From Manis javanica (lineage: Eukaryota; Chordata; Mammalia; Pholidota; Manidae), in assembly GCF_040802235.1 (NCBI RefSeq), contig NC_133165.1:46141629-46205628 (forward strand): a stretch of 64,000 nucleotides of DNA, read 5' to 3'. The notes below the pieces were generated by a model that did not search any database, was not told the origin of the DNA, and saw only the letters and a program-made list of their open reading frames with translations. Position 1 is the first letter of the stretch. Each line of letters begins with the position of its first letter. The position numbers were made by a program, and so were the translations under genes. Of this stretch, positions 10,651 to 20,730 are shown piece by piece.

Positions 10651-10659
10651 CGCCGTAGT

Positions 10660-12434
10660 GGGGCTGGCAGAAGAAGATTGATGGGGTCCGGGGGCTTCTC
10701 GCCTGACCATTTCCATCACCAAACAGGAGCCCAGGGTTACTTTAACAGTAGATGGTCACCCCATCTCCTTCTTCCTAGATACAGGAGCCACCTTCTCAGT
10801 CTTGTGAGAATACCGGGGCCCTACCATGCCAGCCATTACTCCTATAGTCGGGGTAAGAGGTAAACAGATTTTCCCATTAAAACTCCCCCCTCTTTTATGC
10901 ACAATCCAAGAAAATCCCATACCTTTCTCCGACTCCTTCCTGGTTATGCCCCAGTGTCCCATCCCTTTACTAGGACGGGACATCCTTTCTCTCCTCCACG
11001 TTTCCATAACTATATCCACTCCCACAGCCCCCAGTACTCCCTTTCTGATATCTCTTATAGCCGACGACCCCCCTCTACCCAATGAAAGCTCCGGTTCCAC
11101 CCTCATACACCCTGTAAATCCCAAAGTTTGGGACATTACAAGCCCCTCCGTAGCTCTATGTCCTCCTGCCTCTATCAAATTATGTGATCCCTCTCAGTAT
11201 ATCTGTCAGGCCCAATATCCCCTAACCACTTCAGCCCTCATAGGCCTCCAACCCATCATTCAAGATCTCTTAAACAAAAATTACCTCAGACCCACTCAAT
11301 CCCCGTTTAATACCCCCATATTAGCTGTTAAAAAACCAATGGATCTTTCCGCCTTGTCCAAGACCTTTGCCTCATCGACATAGCGGTTCTCCCTATCCAT
11401 CCCTTAGTTCCAAATCCATACAGCCTTTTATCGCAGATCCCTGCCTCAGCATCCCACTTCTCAGTCCTAGATCTCAGGGACCCATTTTTCTGTCCCTCAA
11501 GACCCCTGCTCCCAAGATTTTTTCATCTTCACCTGGACGGACCCATACACAAGACATTCTGAACAACTCATTTGAACAGTTTTGCCACAAAGCTTCCGAG
11601 ATAGTCCCCACATTTTTAGACAGGTCCTAGCTCAGGACCTCAAACAGTTTCATCATGATCACTCCAAGTCCACATTATTACAACACATGGACAATCTTTT
11701 ACTCTGCAGTCCCTCGTGGGAACAGTCTCAACTTGACATTGCCTCCCTACTTAACCTTCTAGCTTCCAGAGGTTACCGAATATCCCCCGTCAAAGCTCAA
11801 ATCTCTTCCCCTCCTGTCACTTACCTCAGATTCCTTCTATCTCAACAAAGAAAGTCCATTACCTTAAACAGAAACTGTTCCCAAAACCAAGACAGAAATC
11901 CTTTCATTTCTAGGCCTGGCTAGATGTTTTAGAGTGTAGATCCCTAACTTCTCCCTGTTGGCAAGACCCCTATATGACCTCAGCAAGGGCCCCCCTAAAG
12001 AACCATTATCCTCCTCACCCCGACACTCCTTCATTAAGCTCCGTCAAGCCCTTGTGGGAGCCCCAGCTCTCCATCTTCCTGATTTGTCGAAGCCCTTCTC
12101 ATTATACATTCATGAGAGGTCCAGTCAAGCTCTAGGAGTCCTAGGCCAATATTATGGCCCATCCTTTGCCCCAGTAGCTTATCTCTCCAAGCAATTAGAC
12201 CCCACAGTTTGGGGATGGGCCCACTACCTACGAGCATTAGCCGCTAGACAGCTCTTGCAGAAGGCAGCTCATAAACTGACATTCAGGGCGCCCCTTACCA
12301 TTCTGTCCCCACATCACCTAAAAGATCTCTTAACCTACAAAAGTTTACAGACTCTCCCTCCCTCCAGACTCCTGACCTTACTGTCCTCTTTCCTCCAAAT
12401 CCCGTTCACCCCCTTTGCCATCCATACCCGAATC
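10660..12434 (+). pseudogene. Inner provirus protease and reverse transcriptase remnants
   Basis: An aspartyl protease motif LDTGATFS has its catalytic GAT at 10778-10780, with a TGA in frame at 10805-10807. A GRD-type segment (LLGRDIL) follows near 10970. Reverse transcriptase begins near 11220 with a SPFNTPILAVKKP segment and continues through at least three frames. The YXDD catalytic motif is present as H-M-D-N at 11684-11695, so both the Tyr and the second Asp are lost. The thumb/connection region (11958-12430) is again open and continues straight into env, because RNase H and integrase are absent. Confidence 0.82.
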
Positions 12435-14042
12435 ATGACTTTTTCCTCATTTACTGCTCTCTCGCTTTTTTTCCTCATTCCTATTGTCTTCCCCACCACC
12501 CCAGCCTCCTTTGTATGGCGATTCAAAGTCAGACAAACTTACACACAGCATCAAACAAAAGTTACTGCCCTCATTGCCACACCAGACTGCCCTCTGAAAA
12601 GCTGCTCTGAGCCTTTATACCTCCACTTTCCTCCCTCCACCGAAGTGTTCACTAGTAGCTACCCTTATTCTCCCTACCTCTGCTTCCTCTATGACCAAAA
12701 ACAAGCCTATTGCAGGCGATGGCCAGACACCTACAGGAGATGTCCCTACTGGTCTTGCGCCATTCACTACATGGGTAACTTCCAGTACCCACAGTATTAC
12801 TCCTCCAACCATTTTATGAAATATCCCAACGGCTCATTCTCCTTATTAATCCCAGATCCCTGGGACTCTCGATGGGCTGCTGGAGTCACAGCCTCAGTTT
12901 ACTATGGGGGGTCCTTGACCCCCCACGGTACCCTTCATATCTCTCGAAAGTATGTTCCCTCTCATTCCCAGATCTCTCAAGTTGCATCAGATATCAGACA
13001 TTCCGAAAAAGTCATTATCCAAACTCTTGACGGCGCCTCTTCATCTTCTTATCCCCACCCCTCTTCCCATTTCTCCTACTCTTCGTCACAGCTCATTCAG
13101 GACACCACCATCTTTCTCAACCACACCCTTAGCACCGCCAATTGTTTCTTGTGCACATCACTACAGCGCCCACTGCTGGCTGCCATGCCCCTTAATATTT
13201 CCAACTACTCCTTCCATGCAGAAAGACAACCCCTCTGCCCCCTGGCAGACATACCCCTATGAGAACCAGAATACGCAGATAATCTCACCATCCACCACTG
13301 TGTAGGCCCAACTCCACCCCCCTCCAGCGCACTTCAGTGCCTCCCAACTCCAGCACACCCTGCATTCTCATCACCCTAATCCCACAGCTTACACTTTACA
13401 GCATGGCAGAATTCCTTGAGTTCCAACCTCCCTTGTCCTCATGCACAAAAAGGGCTGCTTTCCTTCCCATCATGGTCGGTATCTCTTTGATCACTTCAGC
13501 CATTGGGGCAGGGTTTTCGAGAGAAGCCTTGGGTCACTCTCTATGGCAGTTAGAGATCTCAACGCCAAACTTGAGGGAGCCCTGACATCCACTGCTGATT
13601 CCCTAGCCTCTCTCCAAAGACAGGTCACTTCGCTAGCTAAAGTCACCCTTCAAAACCGGTGGGCCTTAGATCTGCTTACAGCCGAGAAGGGCGGCACCTG
13701 CTTCTTCCTCCGGGAAGAGTGCTGCTATTACATCAATGAATCCGGCATTGTAGAAACTGACATCACCAAACTCACCGACCTTGCCTCCAGCCTCCACTCT
13801 GCTTCCAATTCCAACCCATTCTCTTCAATACTAACCCCCTCTTCACCTGGCTCTGGCCCATTGCAGGCCCCATAATAATCATTCTTCTCGCCTGTCTCTT
13901 CTTACCCTGTATAATAAAGTTCATCAAATCCCAAGTCAGAAAAATCTCTAATCAAGCTTTCAACCAGCTTTTACTCAGGAACTACCAGCTTCTGGCCACA
14001 GAAGATCCCTCACCCTCACGTGACCTCCTCACCACACGTTGA
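12435..14042 (+). pseudogene. Inner provirus env (broken), gamma-type
   Basis: An ATG at 12435-12437 is followed by a hydrophobic leader (SLFFLIPIVFP...). A surface-subunit frame with several N-glycosylation sites and a C-X2-C motif (CFLC near 13145) closes at a TGA at 13260-13262. The transmembrane part reads in another frame from ~13440 to 13875. It has a gamma-type heptad region, the [12 protein letters not shown] segment, and the CX6CC motif at 13699-13725. A membrane anchor ([12 protein letters not shown]) lies near 13870-13905 after a further frame change, and a short tail ends about 14042. The surface part is still in the same frame as the upstream pol remnant. Confidence 0.85.
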
Positions 14043-14322
14043 GATGGACCCCTCTCTCCGCTGGAAACTGTTCCTGGAAACAATGGCCGCAGACGCCTGG
14101 CTCCTGACACCCATATCCTCTTGGCACCATTGGAATCAAGTCCTCGACCTATAGTTACAGGGAAACTTCATTGATTTCCAACCTGAAGAAGTCCACATCT
14201 ACTCGTCCTTACTGTGGGGAGTCCTATCAACCCTTTTCTCCCAGTCCTCAAGCCCTCACTCCCTTCTCCGCCCCTGTTCAGCAGGAAGCAGTCAGAGAGA
14301 AAGCAACGTCCACAACCCCATA

Positions 14323-14591
14323 GAGGAGAAAGGGGGGAATGAAGGGCCCCCACCAGTAAGATGGCGAACTTCCAGCTTCTCTTTGGGGGGGTCCCCGGTT
14401 CCCGCCGGTGCCACCTGAAGCCCAATCACCTCTCGCCCCCCTCCCAATCCCAGCACCTAGCCAACAGCCACCAGCCCCGTAGAAGTGACACCTCAATCAA
14501 TTCATGCCCCTTCCTATATAACCCAGCACCTTTCCCTAATAAAGTGGAATTCTCCGGTGAATTGCTGCTGTGTGTCGCTCCTTTCCTTTCA
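14323..14591 (+). repeat. Purine tract and 3' LTR of inner provirus
   Basis: A purine tract (GAGGAGAAAGGGGGGAA, 14323-14339) abuts the 3' LTR at 14340-14591 (252 bases). The LTR has TATATAA at 14515-14521 and AATAAA at 14538-14543, and ends in TTTCA. Confidence 0.9.
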
Positions 14592-14596
14592 GACCC
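14592..14596 (+). repeat. Target-site duplication (GACCC) of inner provirus, right copy
   Basis: Matches 7634-7638 exactly and marks the point where outer gag resumes. Confidence 0.9.
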
Positions 14597-14836
14597 AACC
14601 TCTCACAATATCAGAATAGCCATAGGAGCAGCTCTTAAAGATTTTATTCAGGGAGCCAGGCCCAAGACTTGCTTTAATTGCAAGCAACCAGGTCATTTTT
14701 CAAGAGAGTGCACAGCCCCTAGGACCGAACGATCGCTCCCATCATCCCTGTGCCCGCGATGCAAACGGGGTAAGCATTGGGCCTCTGAATGCTGCTCCAA
14801 GGCTGACATACAGGGTAACCCTCTGCCTCCGAAGCA

Positions 14837-14899
14837 GGGAAACTTGATACAGAGCCCACCCCAGGGCCCCAAAACCTACCCGGGACAGAACCCTGGGGT
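14837..14899 (+). promoter_or_regulatory. gag-pro -1 ribosomal frameshift signal
   Basis: The heptamer GGGAAAC (14837-14843) is read in gag phase as G GGA AAC, the X XXY YYZ form. The same heptamer works at gag-pro in type D simian retroviruses. Fourteen bases further on, ACCCCAGGG (14858-14866) is perfectly complementary to CCCTGGGGT (14891-14899), giving a nine-pair stem with a 24-base loop. After a -1 shift the frame stays open until about 14960, where a one-base loss displaces it from the dUTPase frame. Confidence 0.75.
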
Positions 14900-14962
14900 C
14901 GTCAGATTCGTCCCCCAGTCAGTCCAAAATCCAGCGTCACTATCCTCTCCCGAGCAACCTCG

Positions 14963-15774
14963 GTAGCGCAGGACTGGACCTCTGTTCCACCTCCCAGTCA
15001 ATATTGACCCCAGAAATGGGAACTCAAATTCTTTCTATGGGGATTTTTGGCCCTTTGCCGCAGGGCACCTTTGGTCTTATTCTGGGTCGTGCCAGCTCCA
15101 CTATTCAGGGCCTCACTATTTCTCCAGGAGTCATTGACAACGATTATACTGGAGAAATTAAACTTATGGCTACGGCCTTTCAGGGACCAATTACCATTTC
15201 CCCTGGCCAACGGATTGCTCAATTAATATTACCCCCCCTCGATGATAAAAATCCTTGCTATAAGCAAAAGAGAGGCCCCAATGAGTTTGGATCAGCAGAT
15301 GTTTATTGGGCACAAGAGATCACTCAAAAAAGACCCCTTCTTAAGTTAAAATTAAAAGGAAAAACCTTTGAAGGCCTTATAGATACTGGCGCGGACACCA
15401 CAATAATTTCCAGTAAGGATTGGCCTTCACCTTTGCCTCTCACCGCTTCCATGACTCACCTTAGAGGTTATTGGACAAACCTCCAACCCCCTACAAAGCT
15501 CCGAAGTTATTCAATGGGAAGATAAGAAGGCAATCACGGTACTGTCCAGCCCTATGTGGTTGCAGGCCTACCTATCAACCTCTGGGGCAGAGATATTCTC
15601 TCTCAAGTGAAGCTCATTATGTGCAGCCCTAATGAACTAGTCACTCACCAGATGCTCAATCAAGGCTTTCGCCCTGGGCAAGGGTTGGGCAAACACTCTC
15701 AGGGCGCAAAAGAGCCAGTCCTGGTCACCATAAAAACTGATCGTGCTGGAATTGGCTATGAAAATTTACCCTAA
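14963..15774 (+). pseudogene. Outer provirus pro: dUTPase, aspartyl protease, G-patch (frameshifted)
   Basis: The N-terminal half (~14965-15270) is a retroviral dUTPase with the LTPEMG, FGLILGR and [11 protein letters not shown] blocks and the [10 protein letters not shown] motif. Protease follows, with catalytic [13 protein letters not shown] near 15373-15411. Two opposing indels between about 15465 and 15540 put the flap region out of frame and produce a TAA at 15523-15525. The frame then recovers for a GRDIL segment and a C-terminal G-patch (GFRPGQGLGK, ~15666-15695), which is characteristic of betaretroviruses. It ends at TAA 15772-15774, four bases after a second slippery heptamer. Confidence 0.87.
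15762..15768 (+). promoter_or_regulatory. pro-pol -1 ribosomal frameshift heptamer
   Basis: AAATTTA is read in the pro phase as A AAT TTA, just before the pro stop. A -1 slip enters ACC CTA ATG, exactly the pol frame. A possible stem lies downstream between CCCATGCAG (15796-15804) and CTGTATGGG (15832-15840), with one G-T pair. Position and phase are those expected for betaretroviral pro-pol. Confidence 0.75.
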
Positions 15775-17328
15775 TGGCCGTTGACATACCTGTACCCCAT
15801 GCAGATAAAATATCCTGGAAAACAACAGAGCCTGTATGGGTTGATCAATGGCCCTTAACTTCTGAAAAACTGGCTGCAGCCACAATGTTAATACAGGAAC
15901 AACTTGCTGCAGGCCATATAGAGCCCACCACCTCCCCCTGGAATACTCCTATTTTTGTCATAAAGAAAAAATCAGGAAAATGGAGGTTACTTCAAGATCT
16001 TAGAGAAATTAATAAAGCTATGATACCTATGGGGGCCCTTCAACCAGGCCCCCCCACTCCTGTGGCGATTCCTGCAGGATATTGTAAAATCATTATTGAC
16101 CTAAAAGATTGCTTTTTCACAATCCCCCTACATCCTAAAGACCACAAGCATTTTGCATTTAGTTTGCCGGTGATTAATTTTAAAGGCCCTATGCCAAGAT
16201 TCCAATGGAAAGTTCTGCCCCAAGGAATGGCAAACAGCCCTACACTGTGCCAAAAATTTGTAGCTCAAATTATAGACCCATTTAGGCAAAGACGGCCTTC
16301 TACATATTTAATTCATTAAATGGACGACATCCTCAGTGGGGCTGGTCCTAACCCCACTGAACTCCTTGCTTATTCCCAAGAGCTTTCTAGGGCCCTTACC
16401 AGAGCTGGTCTTCAGATGGCCCCCGATAAAATTCAATTAAAACCCCCTTACTTGTTTTTAGGCTTTGAACTCTTTCATAAAAAGATTCTTTTACAAAAGG
16501 TTCAACTTAGAACAGATTGCTTAAAAACTTTAAATGATTTTCAAAAACTTCTAGGAGATATCAATTGGCTCAGGCCTTATCTCAAGCTAACTACTGGAGA
16601 GCTTAAACCCTTGTTTGATATTCTTAAAGGGGACCCAGATCCTACTTCCATTCACTCATTAACAGCCCCTGCCCTAGAAGCCCTAAAGGCAGTGGAAGCC
16701 GCAATTCTAAACCAAAGGGTCGTCTTTATCTCTTATGAGAAGCCTCTTCTCCTAGTCATTTGTGCTACTGATTTTACACCCACCGGAGTGTTCTGGCAAG
16801 AGGGGCCCCTTTTTGGGTCCATTTACCTGCCTCACCACCCAAAGTCCTTATCCCCTATACCTCCTGGGTGGCTGAGCTGATAAAAATCGGACGTGACCAC
16901 AGCAGGAAAATATTCGGTAAAGACCCCGACAAAATTGTCCTACCCTATTCCCCTACCCAAATCCAGTGGTTGATGGAGAATGACAATGAATGGGCAACAT
17001 CCTGCACCTCTTTCCAGGGAGCCCTTGACAATCATTACCCTGCTAACAAGCTTCTCCATTTTCTAAGGACCCAACCATTTGTTTTCCCTACATTGACCTC
17101 CTCCCAACCCCTTCCTCATGCCCCCCTAGTTTTCACCAATGGCTCCTCCAACAGAGTAGCAGCCTTCACCATAGATAATCAAACCACTTCCCTACAATCC
17201 CCATTCCACTCTGCTCAATTGGTTGAACTCTTTGTTGTTTTACAAGTTTTCAACAACTCCCAAATACTCCATTTAACCTATACACTGACAGTGCTTATAT
17301 TGCTCAATCCATTCCCCTTTTAGAGACC
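15774..17328 (+). pseudogene. Outer provirus reverse transcriptase and RNase H (broken)
   Basis: The reverse transcriptase frame opens directly after the pro stop. Fingers/palm motifs include [18 protein letters not shown] and LLQDLREIN, then the [13 protein letters not shown] block (first catalytic Asp) and [10 protein letters not shown]. The YMDD box is cut by TAA at 16317-16319 in place of the Tyr; MDD follows in the same frame. Thumb and connection continue to about 16860, where the frame changes, and again near 17300 at the end of RNase H. In RNase H the first acidic residue has become Asn (FTNGSS, near 17132). Apart from these lesions the sequence is well preserved. Confidence 0.9.
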
Positions 17329-18342
17329 GTGCCCTATATAAAACCCACTACAAACGCCACCCCTCTGTTTTCTTCCATCCAGCAGTGCATACATTCCAGG
17401 CAACATCCCTTTTATATAAGCCATATTCGTGCCCATTCTGGTGTTCCTGGACCTCTAGCCACAGGCAACGCTGTGACTGATAAAGCTACCCAACTTGCCC
17501 TTCTCGCTGAGCTCGATCCTGTGGCTCAAGCCAAAGAAGCTCACTCTTTACACCACCTTAACGCTCAAACCTTACTTCTTTTTAAAATTACTAGAGAACA
17601 AGCCCGTCAGATTGTTAAACAATGTGCAAATTGTGTCACTCTCCTGCCTGTTCTTCACTTGGGTGTGAACCCTAGGGGCCTAGTTCCCAATGAGATCTGG
17701 CAAATGGATGTAACACATGTCCCCTCATTCGCAAATCTTAAATATCTTCATGTTACTGTAGATACCTTTAGCAGATTTATTTTTGTCAGCCTCCATGTTG
17801 GAGAAGCTTCAAAAAATGTTATTGCTCATGTACTCAATTGTCTTAGTGTCATGGGACAACCCGAGATTATCAAGACTGATAATGGTCCTGGATATACTGG
17901 AAAAAAATTCCAAGAATTTTGTCGCCAATTACAAATTAAGCATGTTACAGGCATACTATACAATCCCCAGGGTCAAGGGATTGTCGAACGAGCCCATTTA
18001 ACTATTAAACATACCTTCCACAAATTAAAAATGGGGGATTTATATCCCATGAAAGGCTCTCCAAGAAATATTCTTCATCATGCCTTGTTTGTTCTTAATT
18101 TTCTAACTTTGGACGCTCATGGCAAATCTGCAGCTGATCGCCTTTGGCACCCACAAACTGATAAAAATTATGCCACTGTCATGTGGAGAGACCCCCTCAC
18201 TTCCCATTGGAATGGCCCTGATCCCATACTCATATGGGGCCGGGGATCTGCCTGTGTTTTCGACACCAAAGAAAGAGCTGCTCGCTGGCTGCCAGAGCGT
18301 TTGATTAAACCAATAGATTTACCAGAAGATTTTAAAAAATAG
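17329..18342 (+). pseudogene. Outer provirus RNase H tail and integrase, frame intact
   Basis: A 337-codon frame without a stop. It starts with the end of RNase H (AHSGVPGPLATGNAVTDK) and goes into integrase. The N-terminal zinc domain keeps H-X3-H (HSLHH) and C-X2-C (CANC). The catalytic core shows WQMDVTH (first Asp), TDNGPGYTG (second Asp) and YNPQGQGIVERAH (Glu), so the D,D-35-E triad is complete. The C-terminal DNA-binding part ends at TAG/TAA 18340-18342. This is the only outer-provirus enzyme domain that reads through. It has no start signal of its own and depended on frameshifted gag-pro-pol translation. Confidence 0.9.
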
Positions 18343-18556
18343 TATCCAACTGTTCAGGGTGGTGATACCCCCTGAGACATCCTTTTTCTTCTTCTCTCCA
18401 TAGATTCTGGCCGCCGGTTTAGTCCTTGCCTTTATCTTAGGCATAGGACTCGCCACCTCCACCCCTCCCCAGTGGACCCTTGTACAGCAGACTATTCTTG
18501 TTACCACTTACTGGATCCTTGTTGGCATCTTCACACTTCTTAACTGCACCTTATAA

Positions 18557-20416
18557 AAAGATGAAGCCCATCAACTCTCCGGTTTCACCTTCTTCACGGT
18601 AAGTATACTATTCCCTCTCTATTGTCGGAGGGGGGGTGGGTTTCAATCACCCCCTAACAAAGAACAGATCTATATGCAGCTATTTGGACAACCATGTGAT
18701 TGTAAAGGAGGAATACAGGATTTGGAACCCAATATACAAGGACATAAACAAGTAACATCTCAAGGGACAAAATACTTAGCTGGACCCCAACTGACCACCC
18801 GAGGACCCATAGATTGTCAGGATAAGACAGCATATCTCACAGCAGATATCTCTGCAGGAGGATATTCCTCTAGCAGAGGATGGAAACAACTCTCTTGGAA
18901 ATGCGTTAAAAAGCCGTCCGTAACACCAACTGCTGACAAGAAATCAATACCCTGTAATTGCAATGCCACCAGCACCTTTACAGTCCAAGATCAAATGCAT
19001 AGTAGTTGCTATGACTCTGTCCAGAGCTGTCATCATAAAAACCAGACTTATCTGACAGCCATTCTAAAGACAACCCGCTGAGGTGCTGTACAGACCCATT
19101 CCCATAAGTCACCACTTTTAGCTAGTTGTGCAGGAACGCCAGGAAAACCTGTTTGTTGGAAGGTCTTGTCACCTATTCATGTGTCCGATGGAGGAGGTCC
19201 ATCGGATAGGGCTCGTGAACAACTCGTGCAACAGCGTATAGAGCAACTCATAGAGTATATGTATCCTTCCTTAAAATATCACCCCCTGGCTCTCCCAAAA
19301 CCCAGAGGAATCGATCTGAATTCACCCATGAGCAGCCTGCTTAAAGAAACTCACAAACTCCTTAATCTTACCAACCCTGACCTTCCGTCCCATTGTTGGC
19401 TTTGTCTGCCTTGGGGAACACCCATGCCTCTAGCTATTCTCACACCCAATATCACACAAAATCTCCAAAATAATAACCATTGCTCACTTTACTCTCCTTT
19501 TAAAGTGCAACCAGTATTACTAGATAACATAACCTGCTTGTACCAGAGATTTCAAAATAATTCCTATGATATTGACCTAGGGAACATTTCTTTCGGTCAC
19601 TGCTCAGAAATTCTTGTCACTAATATTACAAACAGTATCCTATGCCCCCCCCAAAGACCAAATCTTTGTTTGTGGACTAACATGGCATACACCTCTCTAC
19701 CCACCAACTGGACAGGGCAGTGCACCACTGCTAGCCCTTTACCTGATATATCCTTAGTTGACAGAAAAGAACCGGTCCCTTTGTCAACCTTTGATTACTA
19801 CCCCGTAAGACATAAAAGAGCAGTTACTGTCCTTCCTCTGTTAATCGCTCTTGGAGTCACAGGCGGTCACCAGACCCGTACCGCAGGAATGGGCATTGCC
19901 ATACACAAATATAATCAACTATCCCATCAATTAATTAATGATATTGAGGCTGTTTCAGGAACCTTACAAGATCTTCCAGACCAAATAGATTCCCTTGCAG
20001 AAGTAGTCTTACAGAACAGGCGTGGCCTAGACCTTCTCACCGCGGACCAAGGCGGCATCTGCTTAGCCTTAGAAGAGAAATGCTGCTTCTATGCAAACAA
20101 GTCCGAAGTAGTTCATGACAAAATAAAAAGACTCCAAGAAGATCTCGTGCAAAGAAAGAAAAACCTGTTTGAAAATCACCTATGGACTGGGATGAGTGGG
20201 TTTCTTCCTTATCTTCTCCCTATACTAGGACCCTTCCTTAGTCTCATGCTTGTGCTCTCCCTTGGCCCTTGGGCCTTCCAGAGAATTACCACCTTCATTA
20301 GAGAACAGATCAATACTGCCCTCGGCAGACAGATACAAGTCCACTATCACCGGCTTGACCTGGCGGACCAAGGCTATGATGTGCCAGATGACTCCCCTCC
20401 TTTAGAAGCTGCATAG
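18557..20416 (+). pseudogene. Outer provirus env, type-D-like, one internal stop seen
   Basis: The envelope glycoprotein frame is open from 18557 to TAG 20414-20416 except for a TGA at 19079-19081. The surface part has CDCKGG near its start and a CYDSVQSCHHKNQTY segment, features of the type D / RD-114 interference group. It also has a C-X2-C motif (CWLC near 19396) and many N-X-S/T sites. A furin-type site RHKR (19808-19819) precedes a hydrophobic fusion peptide. The transmembrane part holds LQNRRGLDLLTA, CX6CC (20060-20086) and a membrane anchor near 20200-20270, then a tail of about 45 residues. The leader upstream of 18557 is out of frame or displaced. From 19166 on, 416 codons are intact. 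Confidence 0.9.
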
Positions 20417-20697
20417 GATTCAGACCTATGCATATCGGCTCACAATAAAGTGAGTGCGATATGGGCACCAATGTGGGTGCGAACCTAAGCATCGCAAGGG
20501 AAGGTCTATGAACCGCCTCTGAATTCCCTGAGAGAAAAACCTGGCTTGCATGGAGGTTGGTATCTAAAATAAATACGCCCTTCCTCCCCTCCACAAAAGA
20601 TACCAAGGGCCAACGTTGACCCCCATCAATGGGGAGTCTCGGAGGAGCCAGGTCACTACTTCCCCAATTGGTTAATGCCCACCGCTAAATAGCGGGC
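20412..20697 (+). promoter_or_regulatory. Cluster of RNA stem-loops between env and 3' LTR, candidate export element
   Basis: Noncoding bases after env contain a dense series of perfect inverted repeats: CATAGG/CCTATG (20412-20430), CTCAC/GTGAG (20439-20454, AATAAA in the loop), GCGAT/ATCGC (20456-20495) enclosing GCACC/GGTGC, AGGGAA/TTCCCT (20497-20529), TTGGTATC/GATACCAA (20557-20606), CCCCAT/ATGGGG (20621-20634) and CCGCTA/TAGCGG (20682-20695). Type D retroviruses keep their constitutive transport element in this interval. The function here is inference. Confidence 0.5.
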
Positions 20698-20714
20698 CTC
20701 CCCCTCTTTTGTAT

Positions 20715-20730
20715 AAAAGAAGGGAGGAAA
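20715..20730 (+). other. Polypurine tract of outer provirus
   Basis: AAAAGAAGGGAGGAAA directly precedes the 3' LTR, the plus-strand primer position. Confidence 0.85.

Larger units (their letters stand above)
7639..14591 (+). mobile_element. Inner class I (gamma-like, tRNA-Phe) provirus nested in outer gag
   Basis: A 6.95-kb provirus in the same orientation as its host element. It has 249/252-bp LTRs, a tRNA-Phe-type primer site, a gammaretrovirus-like gag, protease and reverse transcriptase remnants, an env with CX6CC transmembrane subunit, and a purine tract. RNase H and integrase are missing. It is more decayed than the outer element. The HERV-F-like label rests on the primer site and general gamma-type protein features, not on a database match. 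Confidence 0.92.
14592..14966 (+). pseudogene. Outer provirus gag, end of capsid and nucleocapsid
   Basis: Continuation of the gag gene split by the inner provirus, in the same phase. Capsid ends in an ALKDF segment. Two CCHC zinc knuckles follow: C-FN-C-KQPG-H-FSRE-C at 14670-14711 and C-PR-C-KRGK-H-WASE-C at 14751-14792. All eight metal ligands are kept, so the RNA-packaging fingers look structurally sound. The frame closes at a TAG at 14964-14966. A frameshift heptamer in the correct gag phase lies upstream at 14837-14843. Confidence 0.9.

Noticed and set aside
14361-14591. Open frame reading from inner 3' LTR into outer gag nucleocapsid
   Set aside because: The LTR is noncoding and the open frame is accidental. 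The gag part starts only after the target duplication.
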